A stretch of DNA of 64,000 nucleotides from NCBI GenBank assembly GCA_036346375.1, contig CM070517.1, positions 9,651,161 to 9,715,160 of the forward strand, written 5' to 3'. Under the pieces are notes generated by a model. That model saw only the letters and a program-made list of their open reading frames with translations, ran no database searches and was not told the origin of the DNA. This DNA is from Guadua angustifolia. Its lineage: Eukaryota > Streptophyta > Magnoliopsida > Poales > Poaceae. Every line of letters starts with the position of its first letter. The stretch's first letter is position 1. A program made the translations under genes and the position numbers. This document shows positions 1 to 10,711 of the stretch, in pieces.

Positions 1-2460
1 CAAGGCTTGAGTCATGTCATTTTCTAAGTCTTTTGAGAGTCGAGCTTCTTTGGAAGTTTTGGTTGGCTTTTCTGAAAAGGAAATTACAACAGTCAGAGTG
101 AATTGTAGGTTGATTGAAGATCTTCCCGTAGAGGATTAGTAGAATGTTTATGTTGTTCGGTTAAGGTGGTCGACCCTAATTGGATAGATAGCAATAATTT
201 TTTTGTGGGTCATGACGTAATAACAAATTTGGTTGAGGAATTTGTTTAAATAAGTTGATGGGGTTCAATTGTCTAAATCATTGGTGACTTAGATAGTAGA
301 TCTATGTGTTCGACATATGGTTGACGAATAGGAATTTTGGATGGCAGGTTAATCTTTTGAAGGTGGCATTGAAAAGGGGATGTATTGAAAATAATTTATG
401 AAGTGGTGTTGATGGATAGGTTGTTGGATAAAATCTTAACCTGTTTCCCCTTGATAAGTATCCTGGGGGAGATTTGGTTTAATGTTGGTGATACCCTTTC
501 CAATTGCAGTTGTAAGGTGAGCTTAAGATTGATTACCCATGAAATCAGGTGGTCGGTGGAATTTCTTGGTCGTATGCCTTTGGATTAAGGCATTCGATTG
601 GGTGTGTGATGGAAATTGTTTATTAGATGGGTTTTGCCAAGTGGCGAAGTTAGCGGGTGAAAGATTTTGAGGAAGAAAGAATGCATACTTATGGAATGGT
701 GTGATAATAGTCTTGGGACTTGCTAATTAGAGGAAATAAAGAGATGTAATGGAAAATGTTGGAAGTTCTTGAATGGGAGCTATTGGAATCTTAGTTCGTT
801 TGGGGTTGGACTGAAATAAAATAGAAATGATCTTGGTGAATGTTTCTAAAAGGTGAAGCTTATGATTAAGTCATAAGTGTTTATTGCTAATAAAGTGGGT
901 TTTGTTGAGAAATGAGTTTCCCTTTCTTTTGAAAGAAAAAAAAGAAAATTGGTGGTGTATGTAGATGTTGGATTCTAGGATCGGTTTGCTATTCCCGAAA
1001 TGTTAGTTTTGGGATTAGTGTGAGAGGTTTTGCTTGGGTAAAAGCAAGATGATCTTCTTTGGATTAGTGTGTTGTGTTACTTTTTAATCGAGTGATTCTT
1101 CGATGTGAAGCTTTCCACCTTAGGGCTCAAGGTGAGGGAAATGGTTTATGTTGTTAAGAGAATGGAGTTCTCTTCGATTTTGTGACTGTCTTTGAAGAAA
1201 GATTGTGTGAAGTTCCTCTCCTCAGTTGAGTCTTTCCTGGTTGTGCATTTTATGCATTGATTTCAAGTTGAGGAAAAATGGTTAGTTTGGAAGAGAATCG
1301 AGATTCTCTTTGCCTTCGATTGGATGCTGATTCTTTGTGTGAGTATAATTTAAAATTTATGCTTTTTGATTTCGTTCTTCGGGTCAGATCATCCTAGAAG
1401 GAGAACCATGTATGGATAGGATTTGATGAAGTCCTAATTGGGGTTAAGTGTTGATGGTATATGGATTTAATGTGGAGTGTAATGAGTAGTGTTCCTTGTT
1501 GTGGTTCCGACCTTTGTGGGAGGATCTTTTTGATCGCGTTGTCCCTGGGTTGTGTGGGACTTTGTTGTTGGTGGACTGGGTGGAATCAGTCACTAAATGC
1601 ATTATTTCCTTAAGTTTGTCGGAACCATCGGTTTCATGGGTTAGACTCAATGTGGGTCAGTCGGAAATGGATGGTTCAGTTGTGAACCTTTTCTTTAAGT
1701 AGTTATCTCGTTGACAAGTTTGAAAGAAGGTTAAGTATGATTTAGTGTTATGAGGGAATTTGATTGGTACCCTGTGGGGCTAATCATTTCGATAGTAAAG
1801 AATGATTTTTGATCCTGTTGTTTCCAAGGGGAACTGTTGAAAAGATAAAAGTGGTGTTTTGGTTCCTGGAGGATTTTGGTGTTAATTGGTTAGAAATAGT
1901 GAAATATTCGGATTTGATTAGAAGTTTGTTGGATTGAAAAGCCTTGTGGGGCTCCGTGGTTTAAGCTAAGCGACCCGTGGTATAGCTATAATATGGTGGG
2001 CTAGCTCGTTCGATGAGATGGCTTGATAATGGTTATGTGGTTATAAAGGTTAATCATTGAGGAGAAATGTGAATCAGGGTTTTCTTTGTTCTTAGGGGGA
2101 TTTGAGTTTAGAACCCCAACTACTCAATCGAATGGAATTCAGTGATTCGGTGAAAAATTGGTTGGATGCTTAATAGAGTGTTGTGGCTTGCGGTAATCGT
2201 GTCATCATGGGTTGATGATTTGTGGCATAATTTGGGAATTTGGTTGTCTACCCGGTTCCAATAGCGCCTCCGTGTGGGAGATGTGAATTCTCAAGTTGAA
2301 AAGAGAAGCGACTCGAGTTTTGGAGGCTTGTGCGTGTGAAGTACCCAACCTTGTTTTTTTTTTGGGGTGGTTCCGCTTTGTCAGTCTGTTTTGGCTGTTC
2401 TTGTTGGTGTTCTTGTTGTGGTCAGAATTCGAGGTCAAATTCTGTTAAAGGTGGGAAGAG
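1..2460 (+). pseudogene. Decayed Tekay/Del-type chromovirus 3' pol remnant
   Basis: No long reading frame survives. The only recognisable protein signal is near the right end: around 2300-2350 the translation gives an EAT...MRVKYPTLF-like run, which resembles the end of the chromodomain found at the C-terminus of Tekay/Del integrases. It is followed by an AATTCGAGG...AAATTCTGTTAAAGGTGGGAAGAG stretch (2425-2460) of the kind that precedes the 3' LTR in this lineage and contains the polypurine tract. Bases 1-2200 are AT-rich, stop-filled and not assignable by eye. I infer that they are the older, upstream part of the same pol, but they could include unrelated sequence. Plus-strand orientation follows from the PPT and LTR order. 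Confidence 0.5.
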
Positions 2461-2546
2461 TGTAATACCGCATAACTTTTCGCCAATTTCGAAATTTCTC
2501 AGTCGGGTTGAGGTTTCCTCTTGCAGGCAGTCTCGGGGTTGGTGGG
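2461..2546 (+). repeat. Tekay-type 3' LTR, left part (interrupted by CRM element 1)
   Basis: The LTR begins TGTAATACC directly after the purine-rich tract ending at 2460. It is cut after 86 bases by CRM element 1. The five bases before the insertion (2542-2546, GTGGG) reappear at 10090-10094, so the LTR continues at 10095. Confidence 0.55.
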
Positions 2547-3478
2547 TGATGAGGACATCTCCACAACGGATACAACCAGCTCTAACTCCACTCACCAGGA
2601 TGAACCACCACTTCAAGGACCACTCACTCGAGCCCATGCGCGTCAACTAAATTGTCAGGTGAAGGCATTCCTAAGTATTCCAATTAATGATACAATGAAT
2701 GGGATGCTACTTGATTTTTGTGATGATGTGATTCTTCTTAGGAACCATGGGGAAGACCTACAACGCACAAGGGAGTTCGCGTCCGGAGGGAAGAGCAGAT
2801 TGGAATCAGATTCGGCCTCCCAGAGATGGTCAAATTCAACTGGCCATAACTTTTGATCCAGAAGGCTTCTGGAGGCCTATGCGTACAAGAACGAAAGCTC
2901 TGGTCGTCCTCTTTCAAACCGATCGAGATCACCTCCAAATTCCTTCCGTGTCAACGGTAATATGCAAAACAATGCAGAGCACTTTTCCAGTTCGAGTCTA
3001 ATTGGGCTTTAGTCTTTTATTCCGAGTTGTAATTAGCAAGCCCATGTTAAAGGCCTAGTGCTGCACGCCTCTTGGTTTATAAATAGCCAGCCGCCACCAT
3101 AATTAGGGTTTGGGTTTTGTTTGATTCAGTTAGCCAATGCTACTGCTTGTACTCGCGCGTGTCGACTAGGCCGCCCGTCTACTTGTTCATCGGAACCCCA
3201 ACTTCGTGTTTTTGTTTCAGAGCCGATCTGAATTCATATTCGCAATTGAGTTGCTTGATATCCCTTGTTCTTGCTGGTTCTTCGATTGCTTGCAGGAACA
3301 AAGACCTTCGTGGTCAGATTGGCCGCGCTTCCTGCGGGATCAATAACCTTCAGGAGGGTGGTGTACCGGTCGCTAAGACGCAACGTTGGGTTCGTTGTAG
3401 TCGGGCCGCCAACTTCGCCCTCCACCAGATCAACGCTACCTCCTCTCATCGAAAGATCGGGACGCCTAGTCCATATCA
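2547..3478 (+). repeat. 5' LTR of CRM element 1
   Basis: Runs from TGATGAGGACATC to ...CCATATCA and is matched by 9159-10089. It has a TATA box at 3078-3085. The U3 part has coding character: frames here correspond to the C-terminal tail of the integrase reading frame in the 3' LTR copy (GPLTRAHARQLN against GPLTRARARQLN). Confidence 0.9.
3078..3085 (+). promoter_or_regulatory. TATA box of CRM element 1 5' LTR
   Basis: TATAAATA in the middle of the LTR, conserved in the 3' LTR at 9691-9698. Related LTRs have the same box, for example 62905-62912 in the solo LTR at the right of the window. It probably sets the U3/R boundary about 30 bases downstream. Confidence 0.7.
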
Positions 3479-3480
3479 GG

Positions 3481-3492
3481 TGGTATCAGAGC
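3481..3492 (+). other. Primer binding site of CRM element 1 (tRNA-iMet type)
   Basis: TGGTATCAGAGC begins two bases after the LTR end. It is the usual initiator-methionine tRNA complement used by plant Ty3/gypsy elements. The same motif recurs at 15388, 21092 and, on the reverse strand, 36337. Confidence 0.9.
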
Positions 3493-4517
3493 TCAAGGTT
3501 GTTCGGTGAGAGATCTTCTTTTCCGTTGTTTTCTTATACCTACAGACCAGAAAATACCAGAAAGAAATACATCTATAGGCGAGTTGTCACCCTTGATCCA
3601 AGACTTTTGTGCCTTGCTTTTACTGCTTAGTTCTTAGCTTGTTGAATTCACGGTTGCTTCGTCGAGTTGTGTTGCTGGTCTTTAGTTTCTGCCCTTAGAG
3701 TTTCGAGTTCGAGTCACGTTTTGCTCACAGTGGCGTTCGTAATTTGAGTCAGAGTCGTTAGTAGATATCAGATTCCAAAAAAAAGGAAGAGAAAGAAGAG
3801 TACCTTCAGAAGACAGCTCGCCCACCCCATGCACTGGTCGCCCGAGTGCTCGCCAATTGCAACAAACTGGTCGCCCGAGTGCTCGCCGACCGCATGGGCT
3901 AGTCGCCCGAGTGTTCACCGACTGCGTATCAAAGAAGAAAAAGGCAAGTGCAATTTTCAAAAGTCGCACTAGATCAATTGCAAACCAAAGTTCAGAGAGA
4001 GAGAGTATCTTTTAATTACCTTTATACCCCTGGTCAAAAAAAAGTGTGTGTGGTTAGTGTTGTTTGGAGTCCTTTTGAGTCTGTTATTCAGTTTTAGGGC
4101 TTCCACAAAAAAATTAAAAAAATCAAAAAAAAAAGAAGGAGCCCTAGCTACTTGCTTTGTGTTGAGGATGTTCTCTTTGCATTTCTGTGGCATCGTTGGT
4201 GATTAGGCTCGCGTCTCTAGTGTGGCTTGAGGCTAGGACTAGCACCATACTGTCGAGGAATGTTTACTTAACTTGTTGTGACTATTGTGGTATGAGCTAT
4301 CCTTTGTTACAATTGCCAGCCACCTATAGCTCCACAGAAAAACTACAACTTACCAGGCTCTTGCGTTTGGCACCTGTACACCACCTCTCCAGGAGATTTT
4401 GACTCGTGGTCGCCGACACCTCCTGCTAAGGCTTGGTAAGAACTGGTAAGAGCTTGGTGATACAAGTTGAGAGACAGTGCCCTTTCCTGCAATTATTTGT
4501 TCTTTTGCTTTCTAACC
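3493..4517 (+). other. Untranslated leader of CRM element 1
   Basis: About 1 kb between PBS and gag start with no coding signal. It contains a three-copy tandem repeat at about 3834-3930 with a period of 32-33 bases, each copy holding GGTCGCCCGAGTGCTCGCC or a close variant. It also has A-rich runs near 4105-4135. A GGAGCCCTAGCT...CTTGCTTTGTGTTG block (about 4138-4165) is shared with the leaders of CRM elements 2 and 3, which supports common descent. Confidence 0.7.
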
Positions 4518-5940
4518 ATGTCAGGAACAGCGAGCAATGATGGATAGCATTCCCCTCGCACTAGGGGAATCATTCAACATTTCGAGCGCCAAGTTAAGCT
4601 GCATACAGAGGGCCTTGATGGTGATGTGTAGGTGGTAAATGAGCAGCTGGGACAGGTGGAGAAGGCTCAGATTGACACCAACACCAGGCTGACAAATTAG
4701 GAGGTTTCCGTTGGCACCATCAATACCAACTTGACGGAGGTATTACGGCGCCTTGAGGACATGGGTCGAGTACCTCCTGCTGCACGCGGTAATGGTGTGT
4801 TGGGTAGCGAGGTGGATGAGAATGTCGACAACTACGCTGCTGACTCGGAGCTTGAAGACAACCTGCACGGCGTCAACTTCACCGCAACTGGCATGGTATG
4901 GGTCCTTTGCGCCCCCGACATGAGTTACGTGACTATGACGATTCTCTTGGTAAGGTTAAGTTCACCATGCTTCCTTTTGATGTTAAATATGATCCTGATG
5001 CATACCTCACATGGGAATTAGCTGTCGAACAAAAGTTTGCATGTCATGAATATCCTAAAAACAAAAGAGTTCGAGCTGCCACTAGTGAGTTCACTGATTT
5101 TGCCTCTGTTTGGTGGAGTGAGTTTCGACGTAATAATCCCGATGCTGCACAAAACTGGGCTGATTTGAAAAGAATCATGCGAGCTAGATTTGTTCCCTCT
5201 TATTACCAGCGTGATCTGTTAAACAAGCTTCAGTTGCTTAGGCAAGATAGTAAGAGTGTAGATGAATACTATCAGGAATTACAAATGGGAATGTTGCGCT
5301 GTGGTATAGAGGAGTCTGACGAGGCTGCTATGGCTAGATTTATGGGTGAGTTGAACCGTGAGATTTATAACATTCTTAGCTACAAGGAATATAATTCAAT
5401 AACTCGCTTGTTTCATCTTGCTTGCCATGCTGAAAGAGAAGTGCAGGGATGACGCAAATGGTCTAGTACGAGAACTAATGTTTCTGCAGGTCGTGCTAAC
5501 ACTTGGTCAACACGAGCTCCATCTACAACCACAAGGCAACCGGTTGCACCGTCCTCTAACAACAACAAGACTCGACCTTCATCTTCCGCGCCGACTTCCA
5601 AGGCTTCGGAGGTAACAAAAATTTCTGCACCAGAGGCCGCCAAGAGTTCTGCTTCGGTTGCTTCGACTGGGAGGACGAGGGATGTGCAATTCCATCAATG
5701 CAAGGGGTACGGTCACATGAGGAATCAATGTCCGAGCAAGCGTGTGCTGATTGTGCGAGACAATGGTGAGTTTTCTTCGGCTAGTGATTTGGATGAAGAA
5801 ACATATGCTATGCTTGCAGCTGACAATGCAAGGAGCGAAGATGACCATAAGCAGGAAGAGCACATTGATGCCAACCATGCTGACCATTATGAGAGCCTCA
5901 TTGTACAGTGTGCATTGAGTGTCCAGATTGGAAAGATCGA
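4518..5940 (+). pseudogene. gag: CRM element 1 gag (capsid and zinc knuckle), broken
   Basis: Gag forms the virus-like particle that packages the element RNA. The start is ATG at 4518 (MSGTASNDG), chosen because the same MSG...HSPRTR...QH.ERQV beginning occurs in CRM element 5. In-frame stops lie at about 4545, 4629 and 4698. A frameshift at about 4890-4940 moves the frame to the one holding the capsid core (KVKFTMLPFDVKYDPDAYLT, then YNSITRLFHLACHAEREVQG). TGA at 5450 looks like CGA changed by C-to-T. The zinc knuckle at 5690-5731 reads FHQCKGYGHMRNQC, so the first cysteine of the CCHC set is phenylalanine. The linker between capsid and knuckle is rich in S, T, P and N. Confidence 0.85.
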
Positions 5941-6385
5941 CCAAAATCAGCGGCACAACCTATTCCAAACCAAGTGTGTTGTCAAGGAACGATCATGTCG
6001 CGTGATCATTGACGGAGGAAGTTGCAACAATCTCGCAAGCTTGGACATGGTGGAAAAGCTTTCGTTGGAGACAAGACCACATCCCCAACCCTACTATGTT
6101 CAGTGGTTCAACAACATTGGTAAGGTTAAGGTAACACGCTTGGTGAGAGTACAATTTGCTATTGGTTCTTATCATGATTTTGCTGAATGTGATGCCGTAC
6201 CTATGCATGATAGTGGAACCAACCAGTATTCTTTTGTGCATAAAGGAAAGAAGATTGTATTGCATCTTATAACTCCTGATTCCATTCTTAAAGAGGACAT
6301 TGCTAGAGCTAGTAAGTAAAAGATTGATGAAAATGCTAAAAAGAAAACTTCTAGTTCTGTTTGTGATAACAAAAATGAGATTAAG
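5941..6385 (+). pseudogene. CRM element 1 aspartic protease domain
   Basis: Retropepsin-type domain that cuts the polyprotein. The catalytic aspartate is in IIDGGSCNNLAS (Asp codon 6011-6013). A flap-like IGSYHDF...CDAVPM segment follows. The expected LLGRPWQYD motif seen in elements 2-6 is missing here: the text jumps from PMHDSG to TNQYSF, so about 15 residues have been lost. TAA at 6317-6319 interrupts the frame where a CAA codon is likely ancestral. Same frame as the downstream RT. Confidence 0.8.
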
Positions 6386-8030
6386 TTGAAAGGTGCATGT
6401 TTTCTCGCTACCAAATCTGATGTGAAGGAACTGGTTGTTGATGGATCTGTTTGCTATGCCTTAGTTTGCAAGGATGCCTTGTTTTCATTTGAGGAGATAC
6501 CTGCTGCTTTGCCTCCTGCTATGACTAACCTTTTGCAGGAATATGCTGATGTTTTTCTCAAGGGCATTCCTCCGAGTTTGCCACCAATTCGAGGGATTGA
6601 GCATCAGATTGACCTCATTCCTGGAGCTTCTTTGCCCAATCGAGCACCATATAGAACTAATCCGGAAGAAACTAAGGAGATACAACGCCAAATACAAGAA
6701 TTGCTTGACAAACGGTACGTGCGTGAATCTCTTAGTTCTTGTGCTGTTCCGGTCCTTTTAGTTCATAAGAAGGATGGATCATGGCGCATGTGTGTGGATT
6801 GTAGAGCAATCAATAACATTACCATTAGATATCGTCATCCTATTCCTAGGTTAGATGATATGCTTGATGAATTAAGTGGCTCTACTATGTTCTCTAAGGT
6901 TGATTTGCGTAGTGGTTACCACCAAATCCGCATGAAATTAGGTGATGAATGGAAAACAGCTTTCAAAACTAAGTTCGGTCTATATGAGTGGTTAGTGATG
7001 CCTTTTGGATTGACTAACGCACCTAGCACTTTCATGAGACTAATGAATGAAGTTTTGCGTGCTTTCATTGGTAGATTTGTGGTGGTATACTTTGATGATA
7101 TCTTGATCTATAGCAAATCATTAGATGAACATCTTGCTCATTTGCGTGCTGTTTTTGACGCTTTACGAGATGCACGTTTGTTTGGTAACCTTGAGAAGTG
7201 TACATTTTGCACCGCTCGAGTTGCTTTTCTTGGCTATGTTGTTACTCCATAGGGGATTGAAGTTGATCAAGCCAAGGTTGAGGCAATTCAGAGTTGGCCG
7301 ACTCCTACAACGGTCACACAGGTGCGGAGTTTTCTTGGACTTGCAGGATTCTATCGTCGCTTTGTGAAAGATTTCAGTACAATTGCTGCACCGTTGAATG
7401 AATTGTGCAAGAAAGGCGTGGCTTTCCAATGGGGCAAGTCACATGAAGATGCCTTTGATTTGTTGAAAGAGAAGCTGACTCATGCACCACTGCTCCAACT
7501 CACAGACTTTGGTAAGACTTTTGAACTTGAGTGTGATGCTAGTGGCATTGGGATTGGAGGCGTGCTGATCCAAGAAGGTAAGCCAGTTGCGTATTTCAGT
7601 GAGAAATTATCTGGGCCTCGTTTGAACTATTCAACTTATGATAAGGAATTATATGCACTAGTTCGAACATTAGAGACTTGGTAACATTATTTGTGGCCCA
7701 AAGAGTATGTTATACATTCTGATCATGAATCCTTGAAGCACATTCGTAGCCAAAATAAGTTGAACCGTAGGCAAGCAGCATGGGTAGAATTCATTAAGTC
7801 TTTCCCTTATGTTATCAAACACAAGAAAGTGAAGGATAATGTTATTGCTGATGCTTTATCTCGACGATATACCATGCTTTCACAACTAGACTCTAAAATC
7901 TTTGGCTTGGAAACGATCAAAGAGCAATATGAGCTTGATGCTAATTTTAAAGATATTTTGCTAAATTGTAAGGAAGGAAGAGTTTGGAATAAGTTCATTG
8001 TTAATGATGGGTTTGTGTTTCGTTCTAACA
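6386..8030 (+). pseudogene. pol: CRM element 1 reverse transcriptase and RNase H
   Basis: The RT copies element RNA into cDNA and RNase H removes the RNA strand. RT motifs run in order: VPVLLVHKKDGSWRMCVDCR, FSKVDLRSGYHQIR, MPFGLTNAPSTFMRLMN, then the catalytic YFDD (7088-7099) in VVYFDDILIYSK, and FLGYVVTP. RNase H follows with FELECDASG, YSTYDKELYALV and HSDHESLKHI. A link reading LLQEYADVF...LPPIRGIEHQIDL precedes RT. Stops at 7250-7252 (TAG) and 7682-7684 (TAA) each look like C-to-T changes of CAG or CAA. Otherwise the frame is open over more than 1.5 kb, so the decay is modest. Confidence 0.9.
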
Positions 8031-9333
8031 AACTATGCATTCCAGCTGGATCTGTTCGTTTGTTGTTGCTTCAGGAAGAGCATGGAGGAGGACTGATGGG
8101 CCACTTTGGTGTGAAGAAGACAGAGGATTGTTGGCCAACCATTTTTATTGGCCAAAGATGAGGCTTGATGTGGAGCGCTATGTCTCTCGTTTTCTACTTG
8201 CAATAAAGCTAAGTCACGACTGAACCCATATGGTTTATATATGCCTCTTCCTGTTCCTAGTGTTCCCTGGGAGGATATTTCAATGGACTTTGTTTTAGGC
8301 CTACCTAAGACAAAAAAGGGGGAGGGATAGCATATTTGTTATCGTGGATCGATTTTCTAAGATGGCACATATTATACCTTGTCATAAGAGCGATGATGCT
8401 ACAAACATTGCTGATTTGTTTTTCAGGGAGATAGTTCGCCTACATGAAGTGCCTTCCACAATTGTGTCAGACTGGGATGCAAAATTTTTTAGTTATTTTT
8501 GGCGGATGCTTTGGAAGAAGCTGGGTACCAAGCTCTTGTTTTCTACTACATGTCACCCTCAAACTGATGGCCAGACTGAGGTCATCAACAGAACGTTGTC
8601 TACAATGTTGAGAGCCATTTTGAAGAAAAATTTGAAGATGTGGGAAGAGTGCCTACCTCATGTGGAGTTTGCCTACAACCGCTCATTACATTCTACTACC
8701 AAGATGACTCCTTTTCAGGTGGTATATGGTTTCAATCCTCGTGCACCCATTGATATTTTGCCGTTACCATATTCTGAAAAAGTAAACTTAGATGTTGCTA
8801 AACGTGCTGATTTTGTGCTGAAATTACATGAGACTACTAAAGATAACATTGAGCGCATGAATGCTAAATATAGAGCTACTGGTTGTCAGGGTAGGAAGGA
8901 AATATCTTTTGAACCTGGAGATCTTGTTTGGTTGCACTTGAGAAAGGATAGGTTTCCTGATTTGCGAAAGTCTAAATTGATGCCTAGAGCTGATGGTCCT
9001 TTTAAAGTGATTGCTAAGATAAATGATAATGCATACAAGCTTGATTTGCCTGCAGACTACGGGGTAAGCAATTCTTTCAATGTTGCTGATTTGAAGCCGT
9101 ACATGGGTGATGAAGATGAGCTTGAGTCGAGGATGACTCCATTTCAAGAGGGGGAGGATGATGAGGACATCTCCACAACGGATACAACCAGCTCTAACTC
9201 CGCTCACCAGGATGAACCACCACTTCAAGGACCACTCACTCGAGCCCGTGCGCGTCAACTAAATTGTCTGGTGAAGGCGTTCCTAAGTATTCTAATTAAT
9301 GATACAATGAATGGGATGCTACTTAATTTTTGA
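8031..9333 (+). pseudogene. pol: CRM element 1 integrase with C-terminal extension into the 3' LTR
   Basis: Integrase joins the cDNA to the host chromosome. Frameshifts near 8125, 8190 and 8330 break the N-terminal zinc-binding part, where GHFGVKKTED and TCNKAKS are still visible. The core retains all three acidic positions: SMDFVLGLP, TIVSDWDAKF and GQTEVINRTL. A GPF/Y-type module (RADGPFKVIAKINDNAYKLD) follows. After EGEDDED the frame passes into the 3' LTR at 9159 and goes on for about 58 codons (GPLTRARARQLN...) to a stop at 9331-9333. Coding overlap with the LTR is typical of CRM elements, in which the C-terminal tail has been linked to centromere targeting. The tail here is not obviously the canonical CR motif. 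Confidence 0.88.
9146..9158 (+). other. Polypurine tract of CRM element 1
   Basis: Thirteen uninterrupted purines (AAGAGGGGGAGGA) immediately before the 3' LTR, which prime plus-strand DNA synthesis. They lie inside the coding frame (QEGED). Confidence 0.85.
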
Positions 9334-10089
9334 GATGATGTGATTCTTCTTAGGAACCATGGGGAAGACCTACAACACACAAGGGAGTTCGCGTCCAGAG
9401 GGAAGAGCAGATTGGAATCAGATTCGGCCTCCCAGAGATGGTCAAATTCAACCGGCTATAACTTTTGATCCAGAAGGCTTCTGGAGGCCTATGAGTACAA
9501 GAACGAAAGCTCTGGTCATTCTCTTTCAAACCGATCCAAGATCATCTCCAAATTCCTTTCGAGTCAACAGGAATATGCAAAACAATGCAGAGCACTTTTC
9601 CAGTCCGAGTCTAATTGGGCTTTAGTCTTTTATTCCGAGTTGTAATTAGCAAGCCCATGTTAAAGGCCTAGTGCTGCACGCCCCTTGGTTTATAAATAGC
9701 CTGCCGCCACCATAATTAGCGTTTGGTTTTTTTTATTCAGTTAGCCAATGCTACTGCTTGTACTCGCGCGTGCCGACTAGGCCGCCCGTCTACTTGTTCA
9801 TCGGAACCCCAACTTCGTGTTTTTGTTTCAGAGCCGATCTGAATTCATATTCACAATTGAGTTGCTTTATATCCCTTGTTCTTGCTGGTTCTTCGATTGT
9901 TTGCAGGAACAAAGACCTTCGTGGTCAAGTTGGTCGCGCTTCCCGCGGGATCAATAACCTTCAGGAGGGTGGTGTACCGGTCGCTAAGGCGCAATGTCAG
10001 GTTCATTGTAGTCGAGCCGCCAACTTCGCCCTCCACCAGATCGACGCTACCTCCTCTCATCGAATGATCGAGACGCCTAGTCCATATCA
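9159..10089 (+). repeat. 3' LTR of CRM element 1
   Basis: Direct copy of 2547-3478, from TGATGAGGACATC to CCATATCA, followed by the target duplication GTGGG at 10090-10094. TATA box at 9691-9698. Confidence 0.9.
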
Positions 10090-10094
10090 GTGGG

Positions 10095-10711
10095 CCTGAT
10101 AGTGAGCTTCGGGGTTTAATGGTTTAGTGTGTGGGGGAGCCTTCTTAAGTTTTTGCCTTTTACCTGGCTCCTTCCTACCCCCACCCGATGACCTTTTTTT
10201 TTCTCCTCCCCACTCGTGCTCTCCTCCTCCCCAACCGGTTCTCCCCTTGGGCAGCAGCTTGGGGTCCTTCTCCCACCCGTTTTGAGCAAGGGGAGGTGCT
10301 CCTCCTCCACCTCCATGGCGTCCTCCTTCCTGCAACAACCGGCCGGCCTCCCCTACCGACTGTTTCCTTCTTCCTCCTCTCCTTCCTCCTTTGGTGAGTG
10401 AAGTTACTTCTTACATCCTCCTTGTGAGCTCAGATCTGGAGTCCCTAGCCAGGATAGAGGTGGTTGTAGGGTTCTAGGGTTAGTTTTTTTGGAGGGAAAC
10501 TTGTTTTTTGGGGGGAAGCCCTAGAATCTGTTTTCGAGCAGATTTCTGCTTGTTTTTGTAGCGCGGTTCTGGAGTTCTTAGAGAGGTCAAATGGATTTTT
10601 GGCTGTAGAAAAAATTGTAGCTCATCCCTTCCCCTTTAATTGAAGCACAAGAACACTAAAATCCGTTAAGCCATTTAAAAGTTATGATAGTTTTACTAAA
10701 GTCTGTATAGA
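10095..10711 (+). repeat. Tekay-type 3' LTR, right part (truncated)
   Basis: Continuation of the LTR begun at 2461, by the logic of the GTGGG duplication. It is pyrimidine-rich around 10150-10400 (CTCCTCC and CTTCC runs). A splice-donor-like GGTGAGTG at about 10392 and a GGGTTCTAGGGTTAG block resemble the leader-like part of long LTRs. Short proline/serine frames here (10188-10401) are composition-driven and not called as genes. The end of the LTR is not seen. Sequence changes to copia gag at about 10712. Confidence 0.45.

Larger units (their letters stand above)
2547..10089 (+). mobile_element. CRM element 1: full-length Ty3/gypsy chromovirus, degenerate
   Basis: Complete LTR retrotransposon of about 7.5 kb with two LTRs of about 930 bp, a tRNA-iMet type PBS, a PPT and a perfect 5-bp target duplication GTGGG (2542-2546 and 10090-10094). 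Domain order is gag, protease, RT, RNase H, integrase, which is Ty3/gypsy order. The LTR start TGATGAGGACATC, the protease motif IIDGGSCNNLAS, the integrase core and the reading frame that continues into the 3' LTR all fit the CRM clade. In the first 214 bases of the two LTRs I count 7 differences by eye. Several nonsense codons and at least four frameshifts make it non-functional. It sits in a Tekay LTR, so it is younger than that element. Confidence 0.9.

Noticed and set aside
6386..9333. Integrated pararetrovirus (caulimovirid)
   Set aside because: Integrase core, LTRs, target duplication and domain order identify a Ty3/gypsy retrotransposon.
10188..10401. Overlapping plus and minus ORFs of 60-80 codons in a pyrimidine-rich stretch
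   Set aside because: Low-complexity CTCC/CTTCC composition keeps several frames open at once. They lie in a Tekay LTR, and no motif is seen.
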